Shown here in pieces: positions 52,243-61,125 of a stretch of DNA of 64,000 nt. Made by a program: the position numbers and the translations under genes. Under the pieces are notes generated by a model that made no database searches, was not told the DNA's origin, and saw nothing but the letters and a program-made list of their open reading frames with translations. Numbering within the stretch: position 1 is the stretch's first letter; each line of letters opens with the position of its first letter. This stretch comes from Candidatus Bathyarchaeota archaeon (GTDB lineage Archaea > Thermoproteota > Bathyarchaeia > TCS64): positions 1-64,000 of the forward strand of contig JADHWN010000009.1 of assembly GCA_016783455.1 (NCBI GenBank), in the 5' to 3' direction.

Positions 52243-52791
52243 TTAACTAAGGGACGCCACAAGGTAATCCAGGACTTTTTGGCTTGTCTCCTCGATGTTG
52301 CCGACATTATCTACGATGAAATCTGCTCCTTCGTAGTCTTGATGCTCTTGAGCACGGACAACCCTATTCAGTACTTCCTTGTAGGATTCACGCCCCCGTT
52401 CAATAATCCTATCCGCTGTCACGTCCAGGGGTACACGGATGAAGATCACCCTCACGTCAGGGAACTTTTCTCTCGCTGTTTGAACTACATTCCTCGAGAT
52501 GTTCAATAGCACTGGATGACCAGCATCAAGCCAATCCAATACCTCACGCCGTATCCCGTAGAAATTCTCGTATGACTCCCACTCTAATATGAACTCACCA
52601 GACTCTCTTAACTTGTAGAATGTCTCTGTATCCACCGATTCGAATTTCTCAGTGTCAGAGCTTTGCCTCGTGATAACTCTCTTGGGGACCTGTAATTTCT
52701 TGATATGAGAAGGGAACCTTCTAAGAACCTCGTCTATTATTGAGTCCTTCCCTGCACCGGAATTTCCTATGATTAAGAAAACTTTACTCAT
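52243..52791 (-). CDS. PhnN-like ribose 1,5-bisphosphate phosphokinase / guanylate-kinase-fold kinase
   Basis: A 182-aa P-loop kinase: IGNSGAGKDSIIDEVLRRFP (Walker A), VPKRVITRQSSDTEKFESVD, EFILEWESYENFYGIR, LLNISRNVVQTAREKFPDVR and IIERGRESYKEVLNR. The pattern follows PhnN better than guanylate kinase. PhnN makes PRPP from ribose 1,5-bisphosphate, consistent with rpiA next door. The exact substrate is inferred. Confidence 0.7.
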   Translation of the reverse strand: MSKVFLIIGNSGAGKDSIIDEVLRRFPSHIKKLQVPKRVITRQSSDTEKFESVDTETFYKLRESGEFILEWESYENFYGIRREVLDWLDAGHPVLLNISRNVVQTAREKFPDVRVIFIRVPLDVTADRIIERGRESYKEVLNRVVRAQEHQDYEGADFIVDNVGNIEETSQKVLDYLVASLS

Positions 52792-52897
52792 TGTTGGTAC
52801 TCTTGGTGTCTAACAAAATTTTAAGGACAATATATAAATCGCGCGTAACTCAGCGCGCGCATAAACGTTTTAGTCATGGTTGTAGAGAGATGCATTC

Positions 52898-53854
52898 ATG
52901 TCCGACTACGACTGGTCCATCTACGACAGGGAGTGGTACGAATGGCCCCCCAAGAGACAGGGAGAGTTCCTGACTGACACGCTGGAGCTATATGGAGACC
53001 CCGTCGCAATGGCATGGTTCCCGCAGAGCACCCTCCCGCCGAAGCTCGAAAGATACATCTACAAAGGCGAGCTGAAGATGGTCCACTGTCAGTTCATGCA
53101 GAGAGCCCGCTTCAGAGGCGAGACATACATCCTCGAGAGGGACCTGAGCAGGCCAGCCCCCCCTGTCTGCAACGGAGACGCCTACGTGGGCCTATGTGAG
53201 CTGGATGAACGACTGGAACCGGGCCTGACCCACTCCAGGACGGACCCGGCCTCCGGACAATCCGCCCGCCTCGGCATCTTCGGAAGCCCCGTCGCCAGCA
53301 GGAGGAGCCTAATTCACGCCTATCACATCGTCCCCAACGACACCAGGTACTTCGCCATCGCACCCCTGAACGACTGTCCCTTCGACCCAGATGTCGTCAC
53401 AATCACATGCACACCGCGGCAGGCCACCATGGCAAGCAGGGCCCTCCAGTACTACACGGGGAAGGCCACCATCGGAGAGACAGGTCCCGGGACATGCTCA
53501 TCCAGCTGGGTCGCCTCATACCTCACCGGGGAGCCCCGCTACACCCTCGGCTGCCACGGGGTCTTCGGCACCATGGGCATCGACCCCACGGAGGTCTGCC
53601 TCTCCATTCCCGGGGAGCAGATGACCACCCTCTGCCAGGTACTGGAGCTCTGGAAGGAGAGGGGCAAACCCCTATACCAGGAGGCGCCCCCCAACGAGGA
53701 GCGGGGATACATCAAAGCCCCGTACGAGGGCCCATACCGCGCTCACGCCCGTGTCCAGTTCGAGAGAGGGGTCAGATCCCCCGAAAAGGATGACAATGAG
53801 AACAGATATGTCCCATGGAGCGATAGAAAGAGTAAAACACATTCGAAATCTTGA
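52898..53854 (+). CDS. DUF169-family protein
   Basis: A 318-aa DUF169 protein. PVAMAWF near the N-terminus, HCQFMQRARFRGETYILERD, VCNGDAYVGLCE and the Cys-containing GETGPGTCSSSWVASYLTG are family features. Function is unknown; many members occur near metal or cofactor enzymes in archaea. Conserved cysteines might bind a cluster. It is followed by a small TIGR04076-like gene. Confidence 0.7.
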   Translation: MSDYDWSIYDREWYEWPPKRQGEFLTDTLELYGDPVAMAWFPQSTLPPKLERYIYKGELKMVHCQFMQRARFRGETYILERDLSRPAPPVCNGDAYVGLCELDERLEPGLTHSRTDPASGQSARLGIFGSPVASRRSLIHAYHIVPNDTRYFAIAPLNDCPFDPDVVTITCTPRQATMASRALQYYTGKATIGETGPGTCSSSWVASYLTGEPRYTLGCHGVFGTMGIDPTEVCLSIPGEQMTTLCQVLELWKERGKPLYQEAPPNEERGYIKAPYEGPYRAHARVQFERGVRSPEKDDNENRYVPWSDRKSKTHSKS

Positions 53855-53921
53855 CAGCGGAGAACTCGCGTGCTCGCGCGCGAGATTATTTAGGACCCTA
53901 TAACGTCTCTATCTGATTGAC

Positions 53922-54200
53922 ATGACTGAGAATTGGTGGGCGCAAAAAGTCCGAATAACCTGTGAGTCTAAACACGGGGTCTGTGAGCACAACGTCGGCG
54001 ACACATACGTCTTCGAACACGTTCAAGACTATGTGAAGGGACTATGCAGTGGCATACAAGACCCTGCGAGGCCCTATGCTGCTTACTGTGCCCTAGGGCA
54101 GCCTTCATGGGAGAGCGATGACAAGAGCATATACCGGATCCACTGCATCTCTAAAAAAGGGACGGTATGGAAGCTTGAGAGGATTCCGGACGAAAAATGA
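53922..54200 (+). CDS. TIGR04076-like small protein
   Basis: A 92-aa protein: VRITCESKHGVCEHNVGDTY, GLCSGIQDPARPYAAYCALG and a final VWKLERIPDEK. The pattern of C..H.VGD.....GLC......PY follows the TIGR04076 family, whose function is unknown. It has its own CG-tract boundary on each side. Confidence 0.65.
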   Translation: MTENWWAQKVRITCESKHGVCEHNVGDTYVFEHVQDYVKGLCSGIQDPARPYAAYCALGQPSWESDDKSIYRIHCISKKGTVWKLERIPDEK

Positions 54201-54239
54201 TTGTTCACTCGAATACGGCGGACAGAGCGCGCGCTCGAA

Positions 54240-55400
54240 TTATTCCTTCCAATATTCTTTCGGATCTTTCATTTTCCCGTAGCCTAACACTTCGTCGCTC
54301 CAGACGAAGAACCTGTTAAGCTGTGGCACGTTTCTAATGAACCACTTAATAATATTGTGACTGACACCTCTCTCCTTCGTGAAGCTGCAGACCCTGAAAC
54401 AAACGCTGCAGCCCGTACCAATCTCCCGCCAGTATTCATAGCAGGTGTCAGCGTTACAGAACCACCTCAATACACCGGGGTTATTGGCTTCCGTAAAGCC
54501 CTCATAGGTTCTGGGACCCAGGGGTATTGACTGGCTGGGACAGTACTTGGCACATTTCTCACAGGCTTCACAGTACTCAATGATGCCTTCAGGGGCTATG
54601 GGACTGGGGGCGAGAGGCATATCAGTGAAGATCTTTGCTATCCGAACCATGGGGCCCTCATTCCACGTTATGAGTCGTCCATGTCGACCAACGTGACCGA
54701 GTCCGGCCTGAATGGCGATGGGTACGCTGATGGCTGTGTCGTTTCCACTTGGAATCGCGTGATAGCCTAATCCTCGGATGAACTCAGCCAGGCTTCCTGC
54801 GACGATGGGCATCCTGCTGTAACCCATACGCGCGACCGGGGTCAGGGCGGTGGGAGCGTACATGACCTCCTCCACCTCCATGGGCACTGTGATGGCTATC
54901 ACCCATTTGTGACTGTTCGGTATGACGACTTTCTTATCGGTGATGTAGCCCTCTTCGACATCCTCGAAGACGATTGGTCTGTCATCTGTGGTGTGGCTGT
55001 AGACCCATCTCTTGTCCAGCTCACAGAATCCTATGTCAGCAGCACCGTAATAGAGACCTGCCTTCCGGATAACAGAGGCTGCTTCTTTCAGAGTGCCTTC
55101 CCATCTAGGTATTTCCTCAGGCTTGACTGTAGCTCCCAGGGGCTTCCACGAGTAGAAGCCCTGATTCATGTTTCCTCTTCCTGAGTGGGAGGCCAATGCC
55201 ACAGTGAGAGCCGCGTCACTGAAGGAGTAATCGATGAGGGAGAATCCTGGTATACCCTGCCTCATCTTCTCAACTTTCTTGTCAATATTCGAATAGCTTC
55301 TTTCACCAGTACTCAGCACTCTCTGAAAGGCAGTATTAGCCAAATGGAACCTATCATACTCCCCTCGAGACGGGTAAATGTCATCAAAACTCCGGGGCAT
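54240..55400 (-). CDS. Reductive dehalogenase-like corrinoid iron-sulfur protein (cytosolic)
   Basis: 386 aa with the RdhA B12-domain run SLAEFIRGLGYHAIPSGNDT, IAIQAGLGHVGRHGRLIT and AKIFTDMPLAPSPI. It also has two 4Fe-4S motifs, CEACEKCAKYCPS and FCNADTCYEYWREIGTGCSV with CFRVC. No Tat signal is present at the N-terminus and no RdhB anchor gene is adjacent, so it is soluble. It is shorter than respiratory RdhA (about 450-500 aa) and may be a B12-dependent reductase of another kind; QueG is a more distant relative. Confidence 0.8.
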   Translation of the reverse strand: MPRSFDDIYPSRGEYDRFHLANTAFQRVLSTGERSYSNIDKKVEKMRQGIPGFSLIDYSFSDAALTVALASHSGRGNMNQGFYSWKPLGATVKPEEIPRWEGTLKEAASVIRKAGLYYGAADIGFCELDKRWVYSHTTDDRPIVFEDVEEGYITDKKVVIPNSHKWVIAITVPMEVEEVMYAPTALTPVARMGYSRMPIVAGSLAEFIRGLGYHAIPSGNDTAISVPIAIQAGLGHVGRHGRLITWNEGPMVRIAKIFTDMPLAPSPIAPEGIIEYCEACEKCAKYCPSQSIPLGPRTYEGFTEANNPGVLRWFCNADTCYEYWREIGTGCSVCFRVCSFTKERGVSHNIIKWFIRNVPQLNRFFVWSDEVLGYGKMKDPKEYWKE

Positions 55401-55500
55401 AGAATCAACACCAATGAATTAAGGCATGAAATAATTATGTTTTTTTCACGTGTGCACGCTCACGCATAATCATAACTTCAGCCGTGTGCGCGAAAAGTCT

Positions 55501-57174
55501 CTAGAACCCCTTTGCGCACCCACTTGGGGTCCGCGGATCTGAAGCGCCAAAGAACCTTCCTTCTTCGAACGTAATGCTCTGTGAGCTCCCCATGGCTCCC
55601 TTGATGACGACATTGTGACCTCTCTCCTTCAGCAGCTTGATGGTGTCCTCGCTGAACCCCCTCTCCAGCCTCAGCTCGTCTGGCATCCACTGATGGTGGA
55701 ACCGGGGGACGCTCACCGCCTCGGCTATGTTCATACCGTGATCCATGACGTTCATCATCACCTGCAGCGTGCCGGATATAATCCTCCCACCTCCCACGTT
55801 GCCCGTAACCATGAAGGGCTCTCCCCCCTTCGTCACGATCGTTGGCGTCATGGAGCTGAGGGGCCTCTTCAGGGGAGCGATCGTGTTGTGGACCCCACCG
55901 CTCATACCCGAGCCGTCCACGTAGCCCACCTGCGCCGTGAAGTCCCCCATCTCGTTGTTCAGCAGGATTCCCGTTCCCGGCGCCATGAACTTGGAGCCGA
56001 AGCCCAGTGCCAACGTATAGGTGTTGGCAACCATGTTGCCCTCCCCGTCCATCACGCTGAAATGGGTCGTCTCTCCGCTTTCATAGCTGAAAGGATCAGC
56101 GGGGGTAGCCTCCGTGCGGGGCGACGACCTCTCAAGATCGACGTAGGCCCTCAGCTCCTCGGCATACTCCCTAGAGGTCAACCCCTCCACCGGGACATCG
56201 ACGAAATCCGTGTCCCCGAGGTACATGAACCGGTCATGGTAGGCCAGCTTCATGACCTCTGACATGAGATGGATGTACTCAGCCGTGTTGTGCCCCATGT
56301 CCCCGACGGGGTACGCCTCCAGGATGTTCAGCATCTGCACGAGGTGTACGCCCCCCGAGCTCGGAGGGGGCATGGTGTAGACCTCGTGGCCCCTGTATGT
56401 TCCAGAGACAGGTTCCCGCATCGTCGGCTCATATCCCTCAAGATCATCCATCGTGAAGATGCCACCGTTTCCCCGAACGTACTCCATGATCGCCCTCCCG
56501 ATCTCACCTGAGTAGAAATGGTCAAGACCCTCAGCGGACAACTCCCTCAGGCTCCTTGCCAGGTCTCTCTGGACAAGCGTCTCACCGACCATGCGGGGAG
56601 CCCCACCCTCCTTGAAGAAGACCTTCATGCTCGCCGGTGACCACTGCATCAACTCTCTCGCCCCCACGAGCGACGCAGCCAGACGGGGATAGAGGGGGAA
56701 ACCGTTCTCCGCATGTCTAATGGCGGGCTCCATAGCCCTCTTCAGCGAAATGGTGCCATACTTCTCAAGCGCCAAAGAGAGCCCGGCGGGCGTCCCCGGA
56801 ACACCGATGGACAGGAAGCTACGGCTCGGCTTCATCTCGTCCACCCTCCCGTCCTCACCAAGGAACAGGCCCTCATCCGCTGCGAGGGGGGCCCTCTCCC
56901 GATAGTCAACGATGACTACCTCTTCGTTAAGTCGCATGACCATGAAGCCCCCGCCACCGAGATTCCCAGCGTTGGGAAGAGTGACCGCCAGGGTTAGAGC
57001 CACCGTGACAGCCGCGTCAACTGCGTTCCCACCCTCCATGAGGACCTCCACGCCTGCCTCTGTTGCGAGACGTTCCTGTGTAGAAACCAAGCCATTCACG
57101 GAGACCACTGGATGAAAGATAGTATCACGGTGGTAGATCTTTTCTAGCTTCCCAAAATCGTCCATGAGGCTCAT
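55501..57174 (-). CDS. ggt: Gamma-glutamyltranspeptidase
   Basis: About 557 aa from MSLMDDFGKLEKIYHRDTIF; 19 upstream residues of the track ORF are dropped. EGGNAVDAAVTVALTLAVTL, NAGNLGGGGFMVMRL and the autoprocessing Thr in SGETTHFSVMDGEGNMVANT are standard, as are APGTGILLNNEMGDF and MTPTIV. No signal peptide is seen, unlike bacterial enzymes. It is divergent from an M20 peptidase gene, suggesting joint use of gamma-glutamyl or other peptides. Confidence 0.9.
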   Translation of the reverse strand: MSLMDDFGKLEKIYHRDTIFHPVVSVNGLVSTQERLATEAGVEVLMEGGNAVDAAVTVALTLAVTLPNAGNLGGGGFMVMRLNEEVVIVDYRERAPLAADEGLFLGEDGRVDEMKPSRSFLSIGVPGTPAGLSLALEKYGTISLKRAMEPAIRHAENGFPLYPRLAASLVGARELMQWSPASMKVFFKEGGAPRMVGETLVQRDLARSLRELSAEGLDHFYSGEIGRAIMEYVRGNGGIFTMDDLEGYEPTMREPVSGTYRGHEVYTMPPPSSGGVHLVQMLNILEAYPVGDMGHNTAEYIHLMSEVMKLAYHDRFMYLGDTDFVDVPVEGLTSREYAEELRAYVDLERSSPRTEATPADPFSYESGETTHFSVMDGEGNMVANTYTLALGFGSKFMAPGTGILLNNEMGDFTAQVGYVDGSGMSGGVHNTIAPLKRPLSSMTPTIVTKGGEPFMVTGNVGGGRIISGTLQVMMNVMDHGMNIAEAVSVPRFHHQWMPDELRLERGFSEDTIKLLKERGHNVVIKGAMGSSQSITFEEGRFFGASDPRTPSGCAKGF

Positions 57175-57315
57175 TAAAACACCATCTTGATTCCTTAAAG
57201 CACGTGTGGCATGCTCTGGAGTAGCACGCACTCGTGCGCGAGGAGCCTCTCGCTCGTAGAAACTACGTGAAACCCAATTCTTATCCCCTGTTCAGCCTTT
57301 ACGTCTTTGACGAAT

Positions 57316-58587
57316 ATGTCACCTTCTCGAAAAGCACGGTTGTTGGATTCATTATCACGGAGGAGATCCGAACTCGTAGAGCTCTGCTCAAACATGGTTA
57401 AGATCCCCAGTGACAACCCACCCGGAGACACCACTCAACTGGCCACATTCATGGCGGACTGTCTCTCAGAGAGGGGGGTCAAGGTCGACACATACGAGAC
57501 CCAGCCAGGTATAGTGAACCTCGTAGCACATTCGGGCGAGGGCTCCCCCCACCTGATCCTTAACGGTCACCTGGACCAGTTCCCAGGGGACGTGGGAGAA
57601 CCATGGAGTGTCCCACCTTACTCCGGGAGGATAGCCGACGGCAAGATATTCGGGAGGGGGAGTGGCGACATGAAGGGGGGGCTCGCGTCCCTCCTCTTCA
57701 CGTTCGGTATTCTCGCCCAGGAGGAGGGTGTGCCCGGGAGGGTGACGTTCACGGGGACCTCCGACGAGGAGACCGGGGGGAGATGGGGGGCCCTCTGGCT
57801 GCTCCAGAATGTCGAGGGCGTCAGGGGAGACGCCGTTCTCAACGGTGAGCCCTCAGGACTGACGGTGAGGATCGGCGAGAAGGGGAGGGTCCCGTTCAAG
57901 CTGATGGCCCCGGGGAAGGCGGCCCACGGGAGTTTCGCGGGCTACGTCGGCGAGAACGCCATCATGAAGATGGTAAAGGCCCTACCAGTGGTCGAGGAGA
58001 TGCGGGAGATGAGGGCTGTATTCACTCCTGAGACCAAGAGGCTCACCGAGGAGGTGATGAAGGGCTACGAGCAGCAGTACGGCCACGAGTCGAGGGAGAT
58101 GGCAGAGGTCCTCAGACATGTGACCGTGAACATCGGGGTCATCAGGGGGGGCACGAAGGACAACATCGTGCCCGCCCGCTGCGAGGCGGAGGTCGACATG
58201 AGGATCCCCCTGGGGATCGACCCCTTGGACCTGAAGGTAGAGCTGGAGTCAAGGATTAGCGGTGTAGACCCATCGATCACGGTGGAATGGGGGAGGCATC
58301 AATCAACCATCATCGAGTCCACGTACACTTCGAGCCAGAGCGAGATAGCCTCCTCCCTCTGGAAAAATTCGAAGGAGATCACGGGCACTGACCCCCTCCT
58401 GAGCTTCACATCCGGGGGAACCGACTGCAGGTTCTGGAGGAAGATCGGCGTCCCAGCGGTGTCCTATGGTCCCAGGGTCTACGGAATGGGGGGAGTGGAC
58501 GAGCACATCACGACAGACGACCTTGTAAAGATGGCCAAGGTCCACATGGGAACAGCCCTTGACTTCGTACACTCTAGATCACGGTAG
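57316..58587 (+). CDS. M20-family metallopeptidase (ArgE/DapE/CPG2-like)
   Basis: About 423 aa from MSPSRKARLLDSLSRRRSEL (TTG at 57307 is possible). Zinc residues are in LILNGHLDQFP, GRGSGDMKGGLA and the EE of GTSDEETGG; the dimerisation domain has GKAAHGSFAGYVGENAI; the last ligand is in VDEHITTDDL. It hydrolyses an N-acyl amino acid or dipeptide of unknown type. Confidence 0.88.
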   Translation: MSPSRKARLLDSLSRRRSELVELCSNMVKIPSDNPPGDTTQLATFMADCLSERGVKVDTYETQPGIVNLVAHSGEGSPHLILNGHLDQFPGDVGEPWSVPPYSGRIADGKIFGRGSGDMKGGLASLLFTFGILAQEEGVPGRVTFTGTSDEETGGRWGALWLLQNVEGVRGDAVLNGEPSGLTVRIGEKGRVPFKLMAPGKAAHGSFAGYVGENAIMKMVKALPVVEEMREMRAVFTPETKRLTEEVMKGYEQQYGHESREMAEVLRHVTVNIGVIRGGTKDNIVPARCEAEVDMRIPLGIDPLDLKVELESRISGVDPSITVEWGRHQSTIIESTYTSSQSEIASSLWKNSKEITGTDPLLSFTSGGTDCRFWRKIGVPAVSYGPRVYGMGGVDEHITTDDLVKMAKVHMGTALDFVHSRSR

Positions 58588-58665
58588 TTATTCGTGAAAT
58601 CGCGCATGTGATGACTGTAAAGAACATACAAACAGAGTTATGACGACTAGAATAGAGCCTACGCA

Positions 58666-58758
58666 ATGTATGTGAGCTGGTTAAACTGGATTATACTGAT
58701 CTCCTTCGCGCTATCCGGGATATCAGGGCTCATAGCGGTGGGACGAAGTAAAAGGTAG
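58666..58758 (+). CDS. Possible 30-aa single-span membrane peptide
   Basis: Below the ORF-track cutoff. It reads MYVSWLNWIILISFALSGIS then GLIAVGRSKR: one hydrophobic span with a positive end. No clear ribosome site. The remaining 58588-58884 stretch holds a CG tract near 58820 and nothing else I recognise. Confidence 0.3.
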   Translation: MYVSWLNWIILISFALSGISGLIAVGRSKR

Positions 58759-58884
58759 CCCCCGCAAGGTTTCATCGTACACTTCTCTAGGATATACTGA
58801 TAACATCGAGTGTTAACGCCGCGCGCGCAGAGACAGTGACAGCATCCACCCTAGCAGTGTGTAAATGAAAAAAGAAAAAGGGAA

Positions 58885-59592
58885 TTAACCTGCTGAAAGT
58901 TTCTCTCCCAGGCCTGTTCTTTCGAAGAGTATTGCAGCTATTAGACAGATCAGCGCCGATCCAACGGTGTAAGGTGTCTTCCAAGTAGGCGTAGTGAGGC
59001 TCTCCATATACCCGATGAAGAGTCCCAACCTGCCCATGAAAGTCTGGGCGAAGATGGCTCCGAAGCCTATGTACATGAGGTACTCGCCTACTCTGGACGT
59101 CCAGAATAGCGGTCCGCTCAGCTCCATTGTGTAGAGGAAGAACGTCAGTATCGTTAACACGGAGACCGCGATGGTTACCCTGTAGAGGAAGTCCAGTGGC
59201 ACGTTTGTCCAGAGCTTGACGATCGTCGCGTTTATCTGTCTGATGAACGACGTGAAGATCTGAGTCCTCAGCGATAGCGCCAGCCCCGTCCCGACGGTGA
59301 AGGCCAGCGGCAGCCTCGAAATATAGCCGTATGTTGGATGTACCCTGAAAAGCATCATCAACCCAAGTATTATCGAGAAGATTAGGATCCAGTCACCCGC
59401 CTGTATGCCGAGGACGGCCGTGTTCCAGATGTAGGTTAGGCCGATGACGACGCTGACGCCTGTCCCGGCTCCCAGGTATGAGAACTCAGCCCATGACCTG
59501 AGGGGGTTAGGCCTCCCGTAGAGGGTAGTGTACATGGCGAAGGATATGAATATCCCCACCACCACTGCAGCAAAACTTAAAAACTCGTTCAT
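58885..59592 (-). CDS. Polytopic membrane protein of the DUF6754 cluster
   Basis: A 235-aa protein with six or seven hydrophobic spans (LSFAAVVVGIFISFAMYTTL, WILIFSIILGLMMLF, VTIAVSVLTILTFFLYTM and others). I do not recognise a family. It is the last gene of a four-gene membrane operon (61920 to 58885) with gaps of about 12 bases, so it is probably a subunit of one complex. Confidence 0.65.
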   Translation of the reverse strand: MNEFLSFAAVVVGIFISFAMYTTLYGRPNPLRSWAEFSYLGAGTGVSVVIGLTYIWNTAVLGIQAGDWILIFSIILGLMMLFRVHPTYGYISRLPLAFTVGTGLALSLRTQIFTSFIRQINATIVKLWTNVPLDFLYRVTIAVSVLTILTFFLYTMELSGPLFWTSRVGEYLMYIGFGAIFAQTFMGRLGLFIGYMESLTTPTWKTPYTVGSALICLIAAILFERTGLGEKLSAG

Positions 59593-59604
59593 TTCATCTT
59601 CCTC

Positions 59605-60468
59605 CTACCTTATCCCCGTCCTTTCCCTTGCACCTGAGCGCCTAGTCCATCCGTAGTGACCGATGTTTCCGATGATGATGAAGATTATCAGCGAGTAGTG
59701 CCCGAAGGTGAAGGCGTCCATCGACTTCAGCCCTGGGCCTGGAGAATTGATTAGGAACTCCAGCTCAGCCCCTCCCCTCGTGCTGGCCAACAACGCTGTT
59801 ATTAGGCCTGCGTCGAGGTTGGCTAGGTGCCCGGGAACCGAGACGCCGATAGAGTTCACCACCATGGGGACGCCGTACTGCAGCACCACGTGGTTTATGA
59901 GGTTTGTTGTGGCTAGTCCGGTAGTGTAGTCCGAGATCATGTCGAAGTCGCCTGCGTTCTGGATCTCGTCAAGGAAGGTGCCCTCGATGGACTGTCCCTT
60001 CCAGTCGACCCTTACGTTTGCGTGGAAGTCCTGTGCCAGGGCTGCGACTGCAGCTTCGTTGGGGAACACGTATCCGATGATGACGTAGTCCTCTCCCTCG
60101 GTGTAGTCGTAGTCGTCGGTCCATTTCTTCAACTGCTTGAAGATCTCCGGTGGGAGGGCTACGCCTTCGAAGTGCCCGAAGGCAATGCAAAGCTTGACGC
60201 CTTTCTCGATGAATATCTTGTGTGTGGCTAGTACCCCTGGTTTAAGCTCCATGTAGCCGCTGAACTCCATGTTCCATGTACTGAAGACGAGGTCACCCTC
60301 CTGGAGGGTATCGAGCTCCGTCTTATAGGCCTTAGTCTGGGCGCTGATCCCGATTGGCATCCCAATCGGACGGATCAGTGAGTATAGGACGATAGCGAAT
60401 AGGGCGAGGTATACCCATCTCTTGTCGTATGTTGCCATCTTCTTGTAGATTCCGCCTTCGTCAGACAT
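59605..60468 (-). CDS. Two-span membrane protein with a large soluble domain
   Basis: 287 aa from MSDEGGIYKKMATYDKRWVY (the track start overlaps the upstream gene). One span at about 17-36 (WVYLALFAIVLYSLIRPIG), a soluble alpha/beta part of some 200 residues, then a C-terminal span (YSLIIFIIIGNIGHYGW). The soluble part has alternating strands and helices (LCIAFGHFEG, YVIIGYVFPNEAAVAALA) and no motif I can name. It is co-transcribed with the DUF6754-like gene. Confidence 0.65.
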   Translation of the reverse strand: MSDEGGIYKKMATYDKRWVYLALFAIVLYSLIRPIGMPIGISAQTKAYKTELDTLQEGDLVFSTWNMEFSGYMELKPGVLATHKIFIEKGVKLCIAFGHFEGVALPPEIFKQLKKWTDDYDYTEGEDYVIIGYVFPNEAAVAALAQDFHANVRVDWKGQSIEGTFLDEIQNAGDFDMISDYTTGLATTNLINHVVLQYGVPMVVNSIGVSVPGHLANLDAGLITALLASTRGGAELEFLINSPGPGLKSMDAFTFGHYSLIIFIIIGNIGHYGWTRRSGARERTGIR

Positions 60469-60469
60469 C

Positions 60470-61114
60470 CTATTCATCACCCTCCCCGAAGCCCAAGAAC
60501 GCGACCTCCTTCCCCGTCAGCATGCGCACACCGAGAACGATGGCGCCGATGCTGACGCTGATGGAGAACATCCTTGAGACAGACATTCCGAAGGTGTCAG
60601 TTAGATAGGTCGCCGCTCCCTCGATCCCGGGGAAGAAGGCGCCCGTCAACGGGGCTTGGTACATTAGGACGACGAATCCGGCTATTAGTAGCAGTGCAGA
60701 CTGGGGGCTCCGAGCCCTGAAGGCCCTAGCCCCTGCCGAGGACATGTAGAACGCAAGGATCCCGTAGATGACTGAGCTCAGCGGAGTCACGACAGCCAAT
60801 AGGAGCCATTCGTACGCCCCCGCATGCTGACCGAAGATGAACCCGCTTAGGGTCATTATCGCCATCAATGCGAGGAGGTAGATATGGTAGACCCATCCCT
60901 TCCTCCTCTCGTTGATGAATCGGCCGCTTCTCCTGAACTGGGAGTAGACGGCGATCACGATGGTGAAGGCGTTCGTGACGGCTGCGATGGTCATCAGCTT
61001 ACCTGAGAGCCAGTCTAGGGGCCCCCATGGTATGAAGTACGGCACGAAGACAAGGAGGAACGAGACAATCAGAACGGTTATCTGCGCACTCCGACTCTTA
61101 AAGAATGAAGACAT
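60470..61114 (-). CDS. Polytopic membrane protein of the DUF6754 cluster
   Basis: 214 aa with about six hydrophobic spans (ITVLIVSFLLVFVPYFI, VYHIYLLALMAIMTLSGFIF, WLLLAVVTPLSSVIYGIL, ALLLIAGFVVLMY and more). Basic residues between spans two and three (RRSGRFINERRKG) suggest a cytosolic loop. Family unknown. It sits between the DUF6754-like gene and the two-span protein. Confidence 0.65.
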   Translation of the reverse strand: MSSFFKSRSAQITVLIVSFLLVFVPYFIPWGPLDWLSGKLMTIAAVTNAFTIVIAVYSQFRRSGRFINERRKGWVYHIYLLALMAIMTLSGFIFGQHAGAYEWLLLAVVTPLSSVIYGILAFYMSSAGARAFRARSPQSALLLIAGFVVLMYQAPLTGAFFPGIEGAATYLTDTFGMSVSRMFSISVSIGAIVLGVRMLTGKEVAFLGFGEGDE

Positions 61115-61125
61115 TTCATTTCACC

